Under the pieces are notes generated by a model. It was given only the letters and a program-made list of their open reading frames with translations, did no database searches and was not told the origin of the DNA. DNA of 52,378 nucleotides. Origin: Phenylobacterium sp. (GTDB lineage: Bacteria; Pseudomonadota; Alphaproteobacteria; Caulobacterales; Caulobacteraceae). Positions within the stretch are counted from its first letter, which is position 1. Each line of letters begins with the position of its first letter. The stretch spans positions 1 to 52,378 of the forward strand of contig JAGNIV010000025.1 of the NCBI GenBank assembly GCA_018001015.1, written 5' to 3'. Both the position numbers and the translations under genes were made by a program. Of the stretch, positions 16,059 through 24,866 are shown one piece after another.

Positions 16059-16244
16059 ATGCGCACCACCCTCGCCCTCGATGACGATCTGCTCGACCAA
16101 GCCCGCGACCTCACCGGCGTGCGGGAGAAGTCGGCCCTGGTGCGGGAGGCGTTGAAGGCGTTGATCGAGCGGGAGAGCGCGCGGCGGCTCGCGCGGCTGG
16201 GGGGCAGCCAGCCGCATCTGACGGATATTCCGAGGCGGCGGTGA
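16059..16244 (+). CDS. vapB: VapB-type antitoxin
   Basis: A 61-residue ribbon-helix-helix antitoxin: MRTTLALDDDLLDQARDLTG is the DNA-binding strand and helix, followed by KSALVREALKALIERESAR and a basic C-terminal tail that would wrap around the toxin. Its stop overlaps the vapC start (GTGA at 16241), the usual coupled arrangement. ATG 16059 is chosen because it gives the canonical family N-terminus. The VapB protein normally represses its own operon. Confidence 0.88.
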   Translation: MRTTLALDDDLLDQARDLTGVREKSALVREALKALIERESARRLARLGGSQPHLTDIPRRR

Positions 16245-16618
16245 TCCTGGTCGACACCTCGATCTGGATCGATCATCTGCGCGGCGGCAATACCGACCTT
16301 GCGGCCAAGCTGGACGCCGGTCAGGTGCTGACCCATCCCCTGGTGATCGGCGAACTGGCCATGGGCGATCTGCGGCCCCGCGACGTGGTGCTGCGCAGCC
16401 TCGGCCAACTGCCCCAGGCCGTGGTCGCCCGCGACGATGAGGTGCTGGCCCATGTCGAGCGCCTAGCCCTGCATGGCCGGGGCATCGGCTATATCGATGC
16501 CCACCTGCTGGCCTCGACCGCCCTCACCCCGGACGCCGAACTGTGGACGCGAGATCGCCGCCTCGCCGAGATCGCGTCGGAACTGGGGCTCTCCCCGACA
16601 ACTCCGCCAACCCGTTGA
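16241..16618 (+). CDS. vapC: VapC-type PIN-domain toxin ribonuclease
   Basis: A 125-residue PIN-domain RNase. The acidic residues expected for Mg2+ binding are visible: VDTSIWIDH (Asp5), VIGELAMG (Glu about 42), and IGYIDAHLLAS (Asp about 93), with a final Asp in LWTRDRRLAEIA. Family members cleave tRNA or rRNA. The GTG start overlaps the vapB stop by 4 nt. The 3' end abuts the remnant of a hydrolase gene on the other strand. Confidence 0.88.
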   Translation: MILVDTSIWIDHLRGGNTDLAAKLDAGQVLTHPLVIGELAMGDLRPRDVVLRSLGQLPQAVVARDDEVLAHVERLALHGRGIGYIDAHLLASTALTPDAELWTRDRRLAEIASELGLSPTTPPTR

Positions 16619-16799
16619 TCACCCGCGCCTGAAGCGTCAGCCGCCGGTCCGACCAGCCGTGGTCGGTGGCGGCGTGGTCGCCCTGCACCTTCACCACGCC
16701 GGCGGCCTTGATGGCGGCGATCAGGTGGTCGGGGGCCAGCGCCAGGACGGCGGCTCCCCCAGCGGCGGGCATCTGTTGGCGCCGGCCCTGCAGGATCAC
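16596..16799 (-). pseudogene. 3' remnant of an alpha/beta-hydrolase gene (right copy)
   Basis: The minus-strand frame reads LIAAIKAAGVVKVQGDHAAT, DHGWSDRRLTLQARVING. The segment DHGWSDRR matches the catalytic-His region of S9/dienelactone-hydrolase-like enzymes. Only about the last 65 residues exist; the frame opens at 16799 with nothing recognisable before it and runs on past 16596 into sequence antisense to vapC. Together with 15893-16000 it brackets VapBC. Confidence 0.5.
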
Positions 16800-16830
16800 G
16801 CTTCAACCGTCCCGGTTTGGAGCGACAGTC

Positions 16831-17184
16831 ATGGTCAGTCGTGTTGCGCGTACCCGTCCCCGCCTCGTCGAACAGGCGGCCCCCGAGATGAAGGTCGTGG
16901 CCCTGCAGGCGCTCGCGCCCGCGCCGCCGGTGGCCGAGGCGCCCGCGCGCCCCACCGAGTCCCTGGCCGAGCAGATCCGGCGGTTGCAGGCCGAGGCTAA
17001 GAGCCTGGCCAAGAACCATGTCGACGCCCTGCGCCTGGCGCTGATCGAGGTCGAGCGCCTGTCCGAGGAGATCGGCGAGGGCGGTGACGTCTATCCCACC
17101 GGCATCCGTGAGCTGGCCCGCCGCTTCGCCGGCGAGACCGACGCCAAGGTTCAGGCCCTGATGGCCATCGTGGCGCGCACCTGA
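16831..17184 (+). CDS. Conserved hypothetical protein
   Basis: A 117-residue soluble protein. The first 45 residues are Pro/Ala-rich and basic, then comes a helical region (SLAEQIRRLQAEAKSLAKNH, LRLALIEVERLSEEI) that could form a short coiled coil, ending VYPTGIRELARRFAGETDAK. I recognise the type as a protein found across Caulobacterales without known function. ATG 16831 sits 9 nt after GGAG; the longer open frame upstream overlaps the hydrolase remnant. Confidence 0.65.
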   Translation: MVSRVARTRPRLVEQAAPEMKVVALQALAPAPPVAEAPARPTESLAEQIRRLQAEAKSLAKNHVDALRLALIEVERLSEEIGEGGDVYPTGIRELARRFAGETDAKVQALMAIVART

Positions 17185-17325
17185 TCCGGAAACGGCCCGG
17201 GCTGCGAACGGTCAACAATTGTAAAGCCACAGGCGCGGCTGCATCCCTTTCGCAGGCGCGGCGTTAGTCTCCCGATTGTTAAGCGCGACCGCCCTCCCCG
17301 GCGGTCGTCCAGGGGATTTCGCGTG

Positions 17326-17469
17326 ATGTCAGATACCTATACCCGCGTCCTGATCGGAGCCTTCGCCGCCGCCGTGATGACCGTTGTCGCCATGGCCGGG
17401 ACCATGGTCGCCGCCTCCCAGCCCGTGGCCTTCGGCCAGGGCCTGAGCCAATCCTCGCAAGGCAGCTAG
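17326..17469 (+). CDS. Small membrane or exported hypothetical protein (47 aa)
   Basis: A 47-residue frame, MSDTYTRVLIGAFAAAVMTV followed by VAMAGTMVAASQPVAFGQGL. It has a short polar N-terminus and one hydrophobic stretch (about 8-30) that could be a TM helix or signal peptide. AGGGGA lies 9 nt upstream, and the gene ends in a 4-bp overlap with the convergent histidine kinase. Spacing and a good ribosome-binding site support it; no family is recognised. Confidence 0.55.
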   Translation: MSDTYTRVLIGAFAAAVMTVVAMAGTMVAASQPVAFGQGLSQSSQGS

Positions 17470-19874
17470 ACCGCCTCCAGGGTCCGTTCCAGGGCGGCGA
17501 ACAACAGGGCCGCCTCCAGGGGCTTGGGCACGAAGTCGTCCATCCCGGCGCCGAGATATTCGGCCACCTGATGGGCCATGGCGTTGGCGGTCAGAGCCAC
17601 GATCGGCGTCCGCGCCCGCCCCAGCCGAACCTCCTCCTCGCGGATCGTGCGCGCCGCGGTCGGTCCGTCCATCACCGGCATCTGCACATCCATCAGGATC
17701 ACGTCCCACTGCCCCTCGCGCCAGGCTTCGAGGGCCTGGGCGCCGTCCGAGACCATCACCGGCTCGATCCCCGCCTGGTGCAGCAGGGTCTGCAGCACCA
17801 GCTGGTTGATCAGGTTGTCCTCCGCCGCCAGCACCCGCAGCGGCGGCAGCGCCTCCTGGGGCTCCGCCTCGCCGGACGCCTGGGCCTGGACCGATCCCGT
17901 CGGCGCGGGCGCCATGGGCAAGCGGGCGATGAAGGTGCTCCCCTCCCCCTCCACGCTGACGGCGCCGATCCCCCCGCCCATCAGCTCGCAGAGCTCCCGG
18001 CAGATGGCCAGGCCCAGCCCCGTGCCGCCATAGCGCCGGGTGGTGGAGGCGTCGGCCTGCTCGAACTTGCGGAACAGCCGGTCGACCTGCTCGGGGCTCA
18101 TGCCCACCCCGGTGTCGGACACCTCCACGCAGAGGTGACCGCCGTCGCGGGACAGCCGCACCCGGACCTCACCCGAGGGGGTGAATTTCAGCGCGTTGGA
18201 GACCAGGTTGTAGATCACCTGGCGCAGGCGGGTGGAGTCGCCGAGATAGGCGCCTCGGGCCTGCGGCTCCACCACCAAGTTGAAGGACAGGCCCTTCTTG
18301 TTGGCGATGGCCGTGAAGGCCGCGTGCGCCCCCAGCGCCAGCTCCTCCAGGTCGAAGGGCGCGACCTCCAGCTCCAGCTTGCCGGCCTCGATCTTTGACA
18401 GGTCCAGGACGTCGTTGAGGATGGCCAGCAGGGTCTCGCCGGACTGGCGCACCACGTCCAGGCGGTCGCGCTGAACCGCCGACAATTCGTCACGCGCCAT
18501 CGCCTGGGCCATGCCCAGCACGCCGTTCAGGGGCGTGCGGATCTCGTGGCTCATGGTGGCCAGGAAGGTGGACTTGGCCCGGTTGGCGGCCTCGGCCTCT
18601 TCCTTGGCCTGGACCAGGGCGGCCTCGGCCTGCTTGCGGGCGGTGATGTTCTGCATGGCGCCCAACAGCCGTAGGGGCGCCCCGGCCGCGTCGCGCACCA
18701 GCTTCACGGTGCAGGCGACCCAGACTTCCTTGCCGTCGTGGCGGTTGATCCGGTACTCGGGGAAATAGGGCTCGCCCTTCTGCACAGCCTGGGCCCAGGG
18801 CTCGGCGATCAGGGCGCGGTCCTCGGGGTGGATCGTCAGGCGGGCGTCCGTGGCCAGGTCCTCGAAGGTCAGGACGCGACCGAAAATCTCGGCCAGGTCC
18901 TCGTCCTGGACCAGGGTGCGGTTCACGTAGTCCAACTCCCAGACCTGCAGTTCGGCGATCTGGGCGGCCACCTGCAGGCGCTGTTCGGAGCGTTCGGCGG
19001 TCTCCACGGCGTAGACCAGATCGGTGACGTCGAGGGCCGCGCAGACCACGCCGCCGATCTCGCCGGCCGCGTCGCGCCAGGGGGTCATCTCGACCCGCGC
19101 CCAAACCACCCGGCCGTCCGGCCGCACGATCTTCACCTGCGGCGCGCGCATGGTCTCCCCCGCCACGCAGCGCTCATGGGCGTACCGCAGGCGCTGGAAG
19201 AGGGGTTGGTCGAACTCGCTGAGGGCCCGCCCCAGGATGTCGGGCGCGGCCAGCTCGCTCTCCTGCAGGAAGCGGCGGCTGACCTGGATGAGCCGCATGT
19301 CGCGGTCGGTCATCATGATGGCGGCGGGGGCGGCCTCCACCATCGCCTGGAGGTGGGCCTGGCTCTGCCGCAGCGCGGCCTTCCCCTGGACCAGCAGCTG
19401 ATGGGCGCGGGCCTGTTCGCAGGCCTCGGCGATCACGCCGGCGAGGTTGTCGAGGTTGGCGGCCAGGGTCGTGTCATAGGCGCGGGGCTCGATCCCGACG
19501 ACGGCGAACACGCCGATCACCTCGCCGTCCGACAGCCGGACGGGCGCGCCGGCGCAGAAGCGATAGTGGGGCGGGCCGGTGACCAGGGGGTGGCCCGCTA
19601 TTTCCGGGTCGAGCAGGGTGTCCTCGACCCAGACCGTGTCCCCGCTCGCCCGGACGCGGTCGCCCAGCGGATCGGGGCTGGAGCTTCTCCCCTCGGGGTC
19701 GTGGCTGCGCCAGATGTCGCCGCCGCGGGCGATCAACAGGCTGACCCAGACCTCGCCGAACAGGGCGTTGGCCAGTTCCTCGGCGCGTCTGAACACCGGC
19801 TCTTCGCCGGTCATGCCGAAGGGCGGTCCGACGCGATCCGATGGACTGAAAGCTGAACTTGGGAACTGGGACAT
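17466..19874 (-). CDS. Hybrid sensor histidine kinase (GAF-PAS-PAS-HisKA-HATPase-REC)
   Basis: An 802-residue soluble hybrid kinase. GAF-like sensor (about 20-165), two PAS domains ([20 protein letters not shown]; later [20 protein letters not shown] with a PAC-like [12 protein letters not shown]-type end), a HisKA domain with [15 protein letters not shown], HATPase_c ([34 protein letters not shown]) and a C-terminal receiver ([18 protein letters not shown]; phospho-Asp in [13 protein letters not shown]). With no TM helix it likely senses a cytoplasmic signal, perhaps via a GAF ligand. The start may be ATG 19874 or TTG 19883. No output regulator lies next to it. Confidence 0.88.
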   Translation of the reverse strand: MSQFPSSAFSPSDRVGPPFGMTGEEPVFRRAEELANALFGEVWVSLLIARGGDIWRSHDPEGRSSSPDPLGDRVRASGDTVWVEDTLLDPEIAGHPLVTGPPHYRFCAGAPVRLSDGEVIGVFAVVGIEPRAYDTTLAANLDNLAGVIAEACEQARAHQLLVQGKAALRQSQAHLQAMVEAAPAAIMMTDRDMRLIQVSRRFLQESELAAPDILGRALSEFDQPLFQRLRYAHERCVAGETMRAPQVKIVRPDGRVVWARVEMTPWRDAAGEIGGVVCAALDVTDLVYAVETAERSEQRLQVAAQIAELQVWELDYVNRTLVQDEDLAEIFGRVLTFEDLATDARLTIHPEDRALIAEPWAQAVQKGEPYFPEYRINRHDGKEVWVACTVKLVRDAAGAPLRLLGAMQNITARKQAEAALVQAKEEAEAANRAKSTFLATMSHEIRTPLNGVLGMAQAMARDELSAVQRDRLDVVRQSGETLLAILNDVLDLSKIEAGKLELEVAPFDLEELALGAHAAFTAIANKKGLSFNLVVEPQARGAYLGDSTRLRQVIYNLVSNALKFTPSGEVRVRLSRDGGHLCVEVSDTGVGMSPEQVDRLFRKFEQADASTTRRYGGTGLGLAICRELCELMGGGIGAVSVEGEGSTFIARLPMAPAPTGSVQAQASGEAEPQEALPPLRVLAAEDNLINQLVLQTLLHQAGIEPVMVSDGAQALEAWREGQWDVILMDVQMPVMDGPTAARTIREEEVRLGRARTPIVALTANAMAHQVAEYLGAGMDDFVPKPLEAALLFAALERTLEAV

Positions 19875-20088
19875 GGTACGCAACCTGGGGAGTAACTGGC
19901 GCCCAGCCTAGATCGTGTGACCGGCAATCTGGACGCTGAGCACGTCTTGCGGCGATTCGCCTCAAGGTGCGGGTTGCGTCTCCAGGAGGGCGAAACCGCT
20001 AGTCGCGGAATGCGCGCGCGGGTGGTCCAAAGGAGGAGCAGACGCGGAGTCCGTGTGAAGAGCGGGCCTTTCGCCGCCTCGCCGCGGC

Positions 20089-20355
20089 CTAAGCCACGAG
20101 GTCGCTGAAGTCCTTGCTACGCCGCAGCCAGGCCGCCGCGTAGCCGCAGATCGGGGTGATTTTCAGGCCCCTGGCCCGGACATCGGCGCTGAGCGCGGCC
20201 ATCAGCCGGCCGGCCGCTCCGGTTCCGCGCAGGGCGGCCGGGCTTTCCACGTGGTCGAGATAGAGGCGCTCTCCGCTCAGACGATAGTCGGCCCAGGAGG
20301 TCTGGCCCTGTTCGTCCATCTCGTAGCGGTCGCCGGTGTCGCGCAGATCGGTCAT
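20089..20355 (-). CDS. Small GNAT N-acetyltransferase, YjdJ type
   Basis: An 88-residue minimal GNAT protein. The acetyl-CoA-binding signature appears as VESPAALRGTGAAGRLMAAL, followed by LKITPICGYAAAWLRR, the usual end of the GCN5-related YjdJ (GNAT_2) family. The substrate is unknown. It is divergent from the DUF3617 lipoprotein gene. The 205 bp to its right-hand neighbour's start (19884-20088) hold no supported gene. Confidence 0.85.
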   Translation of the reverse strand: MTDLRDTGDRYEMDEQGQTSWADYRLSGERLYLDHVESPAALRGTGAAGRLMAALSADVRARGLKITPICGYAAAWLRRSKDFSDLVA

Positions 20356-20429
20356 GGTCTGATCATAACCCTCTCGCGCGCCGGATCGATCCCCATTAGC
20401 CTTCCCGAGTTCGTGAGCGGGAGAAAGCG

Positions 20430-20990
20430 ATGCGTTGGAGTTTGATGCTGACGGGCGCCGCCGTCCTGGCCCTGAGCGCCTGTGACAAGCCGCCCGAGAA
20501 GACGGACGCCCAGGCCGCCGCCCCGGCCTTCACCCCGTCCCAGACCCCACCCACCCGCAAGCCCGGCCTGTGGGAACAGCGGGTGTCCACCGGCGACTTC
20601 GTGCAGGTCAGCCGCATCTGCCTGGACGCTGACACGGACTCCAAGATCAGCTTCTGGGGCTCCCAGGCGACGCGGGACATGTGCGAGAAAAACGTCTTTT
20701 CCGCCCGCGTGGCCGGCGGCTATCAGTTCAGCTCGGTCTGCGACATGGGCTCGGGCGGCAAGACCACCACCAGCGGCACGGCCACCGGCGACTTCAATTC
20801 AAAGTACGTGATCCAGGCGGAGAGCTCGACGGTGGGCGCCGCCGCGCCGCAGATGAACGGTCTGCACAAGGTCACCGTCGAGGCCGCCTGGCAGGGCGCC
20901 TGCCCCGAGGGCTACAAGCCCGGCGACATGTCCCTGCCCGGCGGCATCAAGATCAACATCCTGGAACTGCCGGTTCCGGGGAAGAGCTAA
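20430..20990 (+). CDS. DUF3617-family lipoprotein
   Basis: A 186-residue exported lipoprotein with lipobox LALSACDKPP (Cys18). A Pro/Ala linker is followed by the DUF3617 domain: RKPGLWEQRVSTGDF, RICLDADTD, a Cys pair DMCEKNVF / FSSVCDMGSGGKTTTSGTAT, and a last Cys in WQGACPEGYKPGDM. The fold is thought to be periplasmic and its role is unknown. A palindromic repeat begins 10 nt after the stop. Confidence 0.8.
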   Translation: MRWSLMLTGAAVLALSACDKPPEKTDAQAAAPAFTPSQTPPTRKPGLWEQRVSTGDFVQVSRICLDADTDSKISFWGSQATRDMCEKNVFSARVAGGYQFSSVCDMGSGGKTTTSGTATGDFNSKYVIQAESSTVGAAAPQMNGLHKVTVEAAWQGACPEGYKPGDMSLPGGIKINILELPVPGKS

Positions 20991-21000
20991 CCCTTTTCCG

Positions 21001-21102
21001 CTCACCCCGGCGAAGGCCGGGGCCCAGGAACATCCGCGGCATTCAGGATGCCTGGTTCAGGTCGTGACCTACGACCTGGGTCCCGGCCTTCGCCGGGATG
21101 AG
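21001..21102. repeat. Palindromic intergenic repeat, intact copy
   Basis: Two 28-nt arms (21001-21028 and 21075-21102) pair with three mismatches. The arms contain CCCGGCGAAGGCCGGG and its complement. A smaller hairpin, AGGTCGT-GACCT-ACGACCT, sits inside. The element lies between two convergent genes (DUF3617 lipoprotein and thiolase) and could terminate both. A second copy at 52177 is cut by an IS. Confidence 0.8.
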
Positions 21103-21108
21103 CGGGGG

Positions 21109-22308
21109 TCAAATGAGCTCCACCGCCATGGCCGTGGCCTCGCCGCCGCCGATGCAGAGGCTGGCGACGCCGCGCTTGCCGCCCCGGGCCTCCAGCGCGG
21201 ACAGCAGGGTCGCCAGGATGCGCGCGCCGCTGGCCCCGATCGGGTGACCCAGCGCGCAGGCGCCGCCATTGACGTTCAGCCTGGCGCGATCCAGGCCCAG
21301 CTCCTGCTCGGCGATCATGGCCACGACGGCGAAGGCCTCGTTGACCTCCCAGAGATCGACATCGGCCACGGACCAGCCGGCCTTCGCCAGCACTTTCCGC
21401 ATGGCGGGAACCGGGGCGGTGGTGAACAGTCCGGGCTCATGGGCGTGGGCGGCGTGGCCGGCGACGCGGGCGACGATCTTCAGGCCCAGCCGCCGGGCGA
21501 CGGACTCCCGGGTCATCACCAGGGCCGCGGCGCCGTCGCTGATCGAGCTGGCGTTGGCCGCGGTGATGGCGCCGTCCTTGGCGAAGGCGGGCTTGAGCGT
21601 CGGGATCTTGGCCGGGTCGGCCTTCATAGGCTGTTCGTCGGCCTCGATCAGCACCGCGCCCTTGCGGCTGACCACCTCGACCGGGACGATCTCGCGGGCG
21701 AAGGCTCCGGTCTCGGTGGCGCGCTTGGCCCGCGCCAGGCTTTCGATCGCATAGTCGTCCATGGCCTGGCGGGTGAACTGGTAGGTCGCGGCGCTCTGCT
21801 CGGCGAAGGAGCCCATCAGCCGGCCCGGCTCATAGGCGTCCTCCAGCCCGTCCAGGTACATGCTGTCGCTGATCACGTCGTGGCCGATACGGGCGCCCGC
21901 CCGGTGCTTGGTCATCAGGTAGGGGGCGTTGGACATGCTCTCCATGCCGCCGGCGATGACGATCTGCGCCGAACCGGCGGCCAAAGCATCGTGCGCCAGA
22001 ATCGCGGCCTGCATCCCCGAGCCGCACATCTTGTTGACGGTGCTGGCCTCCACCGAGAGGGGCAGTCCCGCCCCCAGCGCCGCCTGGCGGGCCGGCGCCT
22101 GGCCCAGTCCCGCGGGCAGGACGCAGCCCATGATGATCTGCTCGGCGTCCTTCGGATCAAGCCCCGCCCGCTCCACCGCCGCGCGCACCGCCGCGGCGCC
22201 CAGGGCCGTGGCCTTCACGGGCGAGAGGTCGCCCTGGAAGCCGCCCATGGGCGTGCGGGCATAGGAGGCGATGACGACGGGGTCGGAGGTCTGGGTCATT
22301 GAATGCAT
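21109..22308 (-). CDS. Acetyl-CoA C-acetyltransferase (thiolase)
   Basis: A 399-residue thiolase. Catalytic Cys in VNKMCGSGM (about Cys95), the GGMESMSNAPYL loop, NVNGGACALGHPIGASGAR with the active-site His, and the second Cys in LCIGGGEA. It condenses two acetyl-CoA to acetoacetyl-CoA, or thiolyses the reverse reaction, in PHB or ketone-body/fatty-acid metabolism. ATG 22308 is preferred because GGAGGG precedes it; ATG 22299 is an alternative. It starts 34 bp after mnmA ends and could be co-transcribed with it. Confidence 0.93.
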   Translation of the reverse strand: MHSMTQTSDPVVIASYARTPMGGFQGDLSPVKATALGAAAVRAAVERAGLDPKDAEQIIMGCVLPAGLGQAPARQAALGAGLPLSVEASTVNKMCGSGMQAAILAHDALAAGSAQIVIAGGMESMSNAPYLMTKHRAGARIGHDVISDSMYLDGLEDAYEPGRLMGSFAEQSAATYQFTRQAMDDYAIESLARAKRATETGAFAREIVPVEVVSRKGAVLIEADEQPMKADPAKIPTLKPAFAKDGAITAANASSISDGAAALVMTRESVARRLGLKIVARVAGHAAHAHEPGLFTTAPVPAMRKVLAKAGWSVADVDLWEVNEAFAVVAMIAEQELGLDRARLNVNGGACALGHPIGASGARILATLLSALEARGGKRGVASLCIGGGEATAMAVELI

Positions 22309-22342
22309 ATAGCCCTCCCTCCCCGTCCTGGGGAGAGGCAGG

Positions 22343-23512
22343 CTAGACCACCCCGAAGGCCCTCTCGATGAAGCCGCCGCCCAGGACGCGGTCGGGCGCC
22401 GCCGGGTCGTAGAGCACGCAGGCCTGGCCCGGCGAAACGCCATGCTCGGGATCGTCGAACACCACGCTCACGGCGCCGTCGGTCAGGGCCAGCCTGGCAG
22501 GCAGGGGTTCGGCGGTGGAGCGCACCCGGGCGAGAACCGGCAAGGCCTGGGCGCAGGCGTCCTCGACTTGAGCCTGCTCGCCCAGCCAGTTGATTTCCTT
22601 CAGCGAACACCCCGTGACCAACAGAGCCTCGCGCGGGCCCACGATCACCCGGCGGCTGTCGGCGTCGATCTTCACCACGAACAGCGGATCGCCCACCGCC
22701 ACGTTCAACCCCCGACGCTGTCCGACGGTATAGCGGGTGACCCCTTCGTGGCGGCCCAGCACCCGGCCGTCCAGATGGACGATGTCCCCCGGCTCGGCGC
22801 CCTGCGGGCGCAGGCGATCGATCACGGTGGTGTATCGCCCCTCGGGGACGAAGCAGATGTCCTGGCTGTCGGGCTTCTCGGCGATGGCCAGACCCAGTTC
22901 GGCCGCCGCGCGGCGGACCTCGCTCTTGGGCAGGTCACCGAGCGGGAAGCGCAGATAGTCCAGCTGCTCGGCCGTGGTGGCGAACAGGAAATAGCTCTGG
23001 TCGCGCGCCGGATCGGCGGCGCGGCGCAGCTGCGCCCCGGCCGGGCCCATCTCGCGGCGGACATAGTGGCCGGTGGCCATCGCCTGCGCGCCCAGGTCGC
23101 GGGCGACATCCAGCAAGTCGCGGAACTTCACGGTCTGATTGCAGCGGATGCAGGGGACCGGCGTCTCGCCGCGCAGATAGGCGTCGGCGAACTCCTCGAT
23201 CACCTGTTCCTTGAAGCGGCTTTCATAGTCGAGGACGTAGTGCGGGATGCCGATGGCGTCAGCCGCGGAGCGGGCGTCGTGGATATCCTGGCCCGCGCAG
23301 CAGGCGCCCTTCTTCTGGATCGCGGCGCCATGGTCGTAGAGCTGCAGGGTCACGCCGATCACATCATAGCCGGCGCGGGCCAGGAGAGCGGCGGTCACCG
23401 TGGAGTCCACGCCGCCGGACATGGCCGCCACGACGCGCGCGCCCACCGGCAGCCCGACGGCGTTGCGGGCGGCCTCGACGGCATGATCGGCGAAGAGAGC
23501 AGGCGCGTTCAT
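22343..23512 (-). CDS. mnmA: tRNA-uridine 2-sulfurtransferase MnmA
   Basis: A 389-residue enzyme that makes 2-thiouridine at tRNA position 34. PP-loop ATPase motif AMSGGVDST (about 30-38), the catalytic Cys pair [14 protein letters not shown] and [13 protein letters not shown], and the tRNA-binding signature ATGHYVRR. An adjacent [11 protein letters not shown] segment is typical of alphaproteobacterial forms. The start ATG 23512 gives [20 protein letters not shown]. It is probably the first gene of a two-gene unit with the thiolase. Confidence 0.95.
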   Translation of the reverse strand: MNAPALFADHAVEAARNAVGLPVGARVVAAMSGGVDSTVTAALLARAGYDVIGVTLQLYDHGAAIQKKGACCAGQDIHDARSAADAIGIPHYVLDYESRFKEQVIEEFADAYLRGETPVPCIRCNQTVKFRDLLDVARDLGAQAMATGHYVRREMGPAGAQLRRAADPARDQSYFLFATTAEQLDYLRFPLGDLPKSEVRRAAAELGLAIAEKPDSQDICFVPEGRYTTVIDRLRPQGAEPGDIVHLDGRVLGRHEGVTRYTVGQRRGLNVAVGDPLFVVKIDADSRRVIVGPREALLVTGCSLKEINWLGEQAQVEDACAQALPVLARVRSTAEPLPARLALTDGAVSVVFDDPEHGVSPGQACVLYDPAAPDRVLGGGFIERAFGVV

Positions 23513-23727
23513 AGGGCCTATGTAGCGGGTCACGCACCGATTTGCGAGATCGCGGCCAATTCTCAGATTTCAGGCCAGGCCTCAAATAATCGCGAAACAG
23601 TGATCTCGCCTGCCGGGCGAGTGGTGTAAACTCGGCGTTCGGTTGTGAAGTAAACACCCGCGCGCGGAGACCAGGAGACATTGAGAGCAGTGCTCTTGCC
23701 CCGCCTCAACCTTTTGGGGGGCGCCCA

Positions 23728-23913
23728 ATGAACCAGTATCGGCTCTATGTTCTGAACCCCGAAGAACACGTCGCGGCCACCCGTGAGGCGCAGTTTCCCG
23801 ACGACATCTCCGCCCTGAAGGAGGCCGGCGAGATCCAAGCCGACCACTTCGCCGTCGAGGTCTGGATGGGCGAGCGCCTTGTGGGCCGGATCGGCGCCGA
23901 GTTTTCGCTCTAG
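23728..23913 (+). CDS. Small conserved hypothetical protein
   Basis: A 61-residue soluble protein, MNQYRLYVLNPEEHVAATRE, then FPDDISALKEAGEIQADHFA and VEVWMGERLVGRIGAEF. It resembles the small DUF6894-like proteins with an N-terminal strand and a 'VWxGxxxVGRI' end, common in Caulobacterales and Sphingomonadales; function unknown. TTTTGGGGGGCGCCCA precedes the ATG and supplies a purine-rich binding site. It is divergent from mnmA across 215 bp and ends 7 bp from the flgL stop. Confidence 0.7.
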   Translation: MNQYRLYVLNPEEHVAATREAQFPDDISALKEAGEIQADHFAVEVWMGERLVGRIGAEFSL

Positions 23914-23920
23914 CTGAGGT

Positions 23921-24850
23921 CTACTTCAGTACATTCAGCAGGGACGAATTCTGCAGCGATAGGAAGACCTGGGCCGCGGCCTGCACCGCCACCCCAGCCT
24001 GCTGCAAGGCCGTGGCGGCTTCGGCCGGGTCGGCGTCGGTGATGCCGCCCATCATGCCGGCCAGGCTGATCTTCCGGGAGGCCAAGTCGACCTTTACCGA
24101 GTCGACGCGGGTCTGAACCATGCCGTTCCGGGCCGTGTGGTTGATGAGGTCCTTGTGGACGCTGTCCCAGGTGGCCATCACCCCCTCCAGGAACGTGCGC
24201 TGATTGTCGGTGAGATTGCCCTGGAACGGCCCGTCCACCGTCTCTTCGAAGGCCTGAATGTCCTTGAAGGCGGTCAACAGGTCGGTGCCCAGGTCATCGG
24301 CCAGCAGCCCCGTCGTCACGGTGGTGGAGTCATCCACCTTGGCCTGGGTCAGGAACTCGTCGTTGTGGAAGAAATCTGAGATCACGTAGGCGGGATCGGT
24401 GAGATCGGCCAGGGCCGTGGCCGAGACTGGCAGAGTATCGATCTGTCCCCCGGCGAAGACGTACTTGCCGCCATATCGGGCGTTCAACCCGTCCACGGCG
24501 TTGCGGAAGAAGCCCTGCAGGTCCTGCATGAGGGTGTCGGCCCGGCCGCTGGCCAGGGCCTGGGCGATGGTTTCCCGCGTCCCCTCGGCCGAGGAGGTCA
24601 ATTGGCTGAGGGCGAAGTCCTGGGTGGTGAGCTTGTCGGTGATGAGCTTGCTCTGCTCCAGATAGCCGCCAATCCGCGCGTCGATGGACTTCATGGCGGT
24701 CAGCATCTCGGCGTTGCGCGCATAGCCCTTGAGGTCGGTGCCCTGCTTCTGGGTCGCGACGCGGGCGCCGGCCTCCATCTGCCGCTGCTGAGCAGCCTGG
24801 ATGTTGGCGAGGACGGCGCTGTAGTTGCCGTTGGAGGAAACGCGGTTCAT
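23921..24850 (-). CDS. flgL: Flagellar hook-filament junction protein FlgL
   Basis: A 309-residue flagellin-superfamily junction protein. The N-terminal coiled region (SNGNYSAVLANIQAAQQRQM, ARVATQKQGTDL) and C-terminal helix (VAVQAAAQVFLSLQNSSLL) would form the D0/D1 core. The middle has GKYVFAGGQIDTLP, the hallmark of FlgL. It is longer than a minimal junction protein but within range. It follows flgK by 16 bp on the same strand, the usual operon order, and is exported by the flagellar type III apparatus. Confidence 0.92.
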   Translation of the reverse strand: MNRVSSNGNYSAVLANIQAAQQRQMEAGARVATQKQGTDLKGYARNAEMLTAMKSIDARIGGYLEQSKLITDKLTTQDFALSQLTSSAEGTRETIAQALASGRADTLMQDLQGFFRNAVDGLNARYGGKYVFAGGQIDTLPVSATALADLTDPAYVISDFFHNDEFLTQAKVDDSTTVTTGLLADDLGTDLLTAFKDIQAFEETVDGPFQGNLTDNQRTFLEGVMATWDSVHKDLINHTARNGMVQTRVDSVKVDLASRKISLAGMMGGITDADPAEAATALQQAGVAVQAAAQVFLSLQNSSLLNVLK

Positions 24851-24866
24851 CGCGGTTGGCCTTCCA

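Noticed and set aside
19917-20108. 63-residue frame between the hybrid kinase and the acetyltransferase
   Set aside because: Arg/Gly-rich translation, no ribosome-binding site, overlaps the acetyltransferase end.
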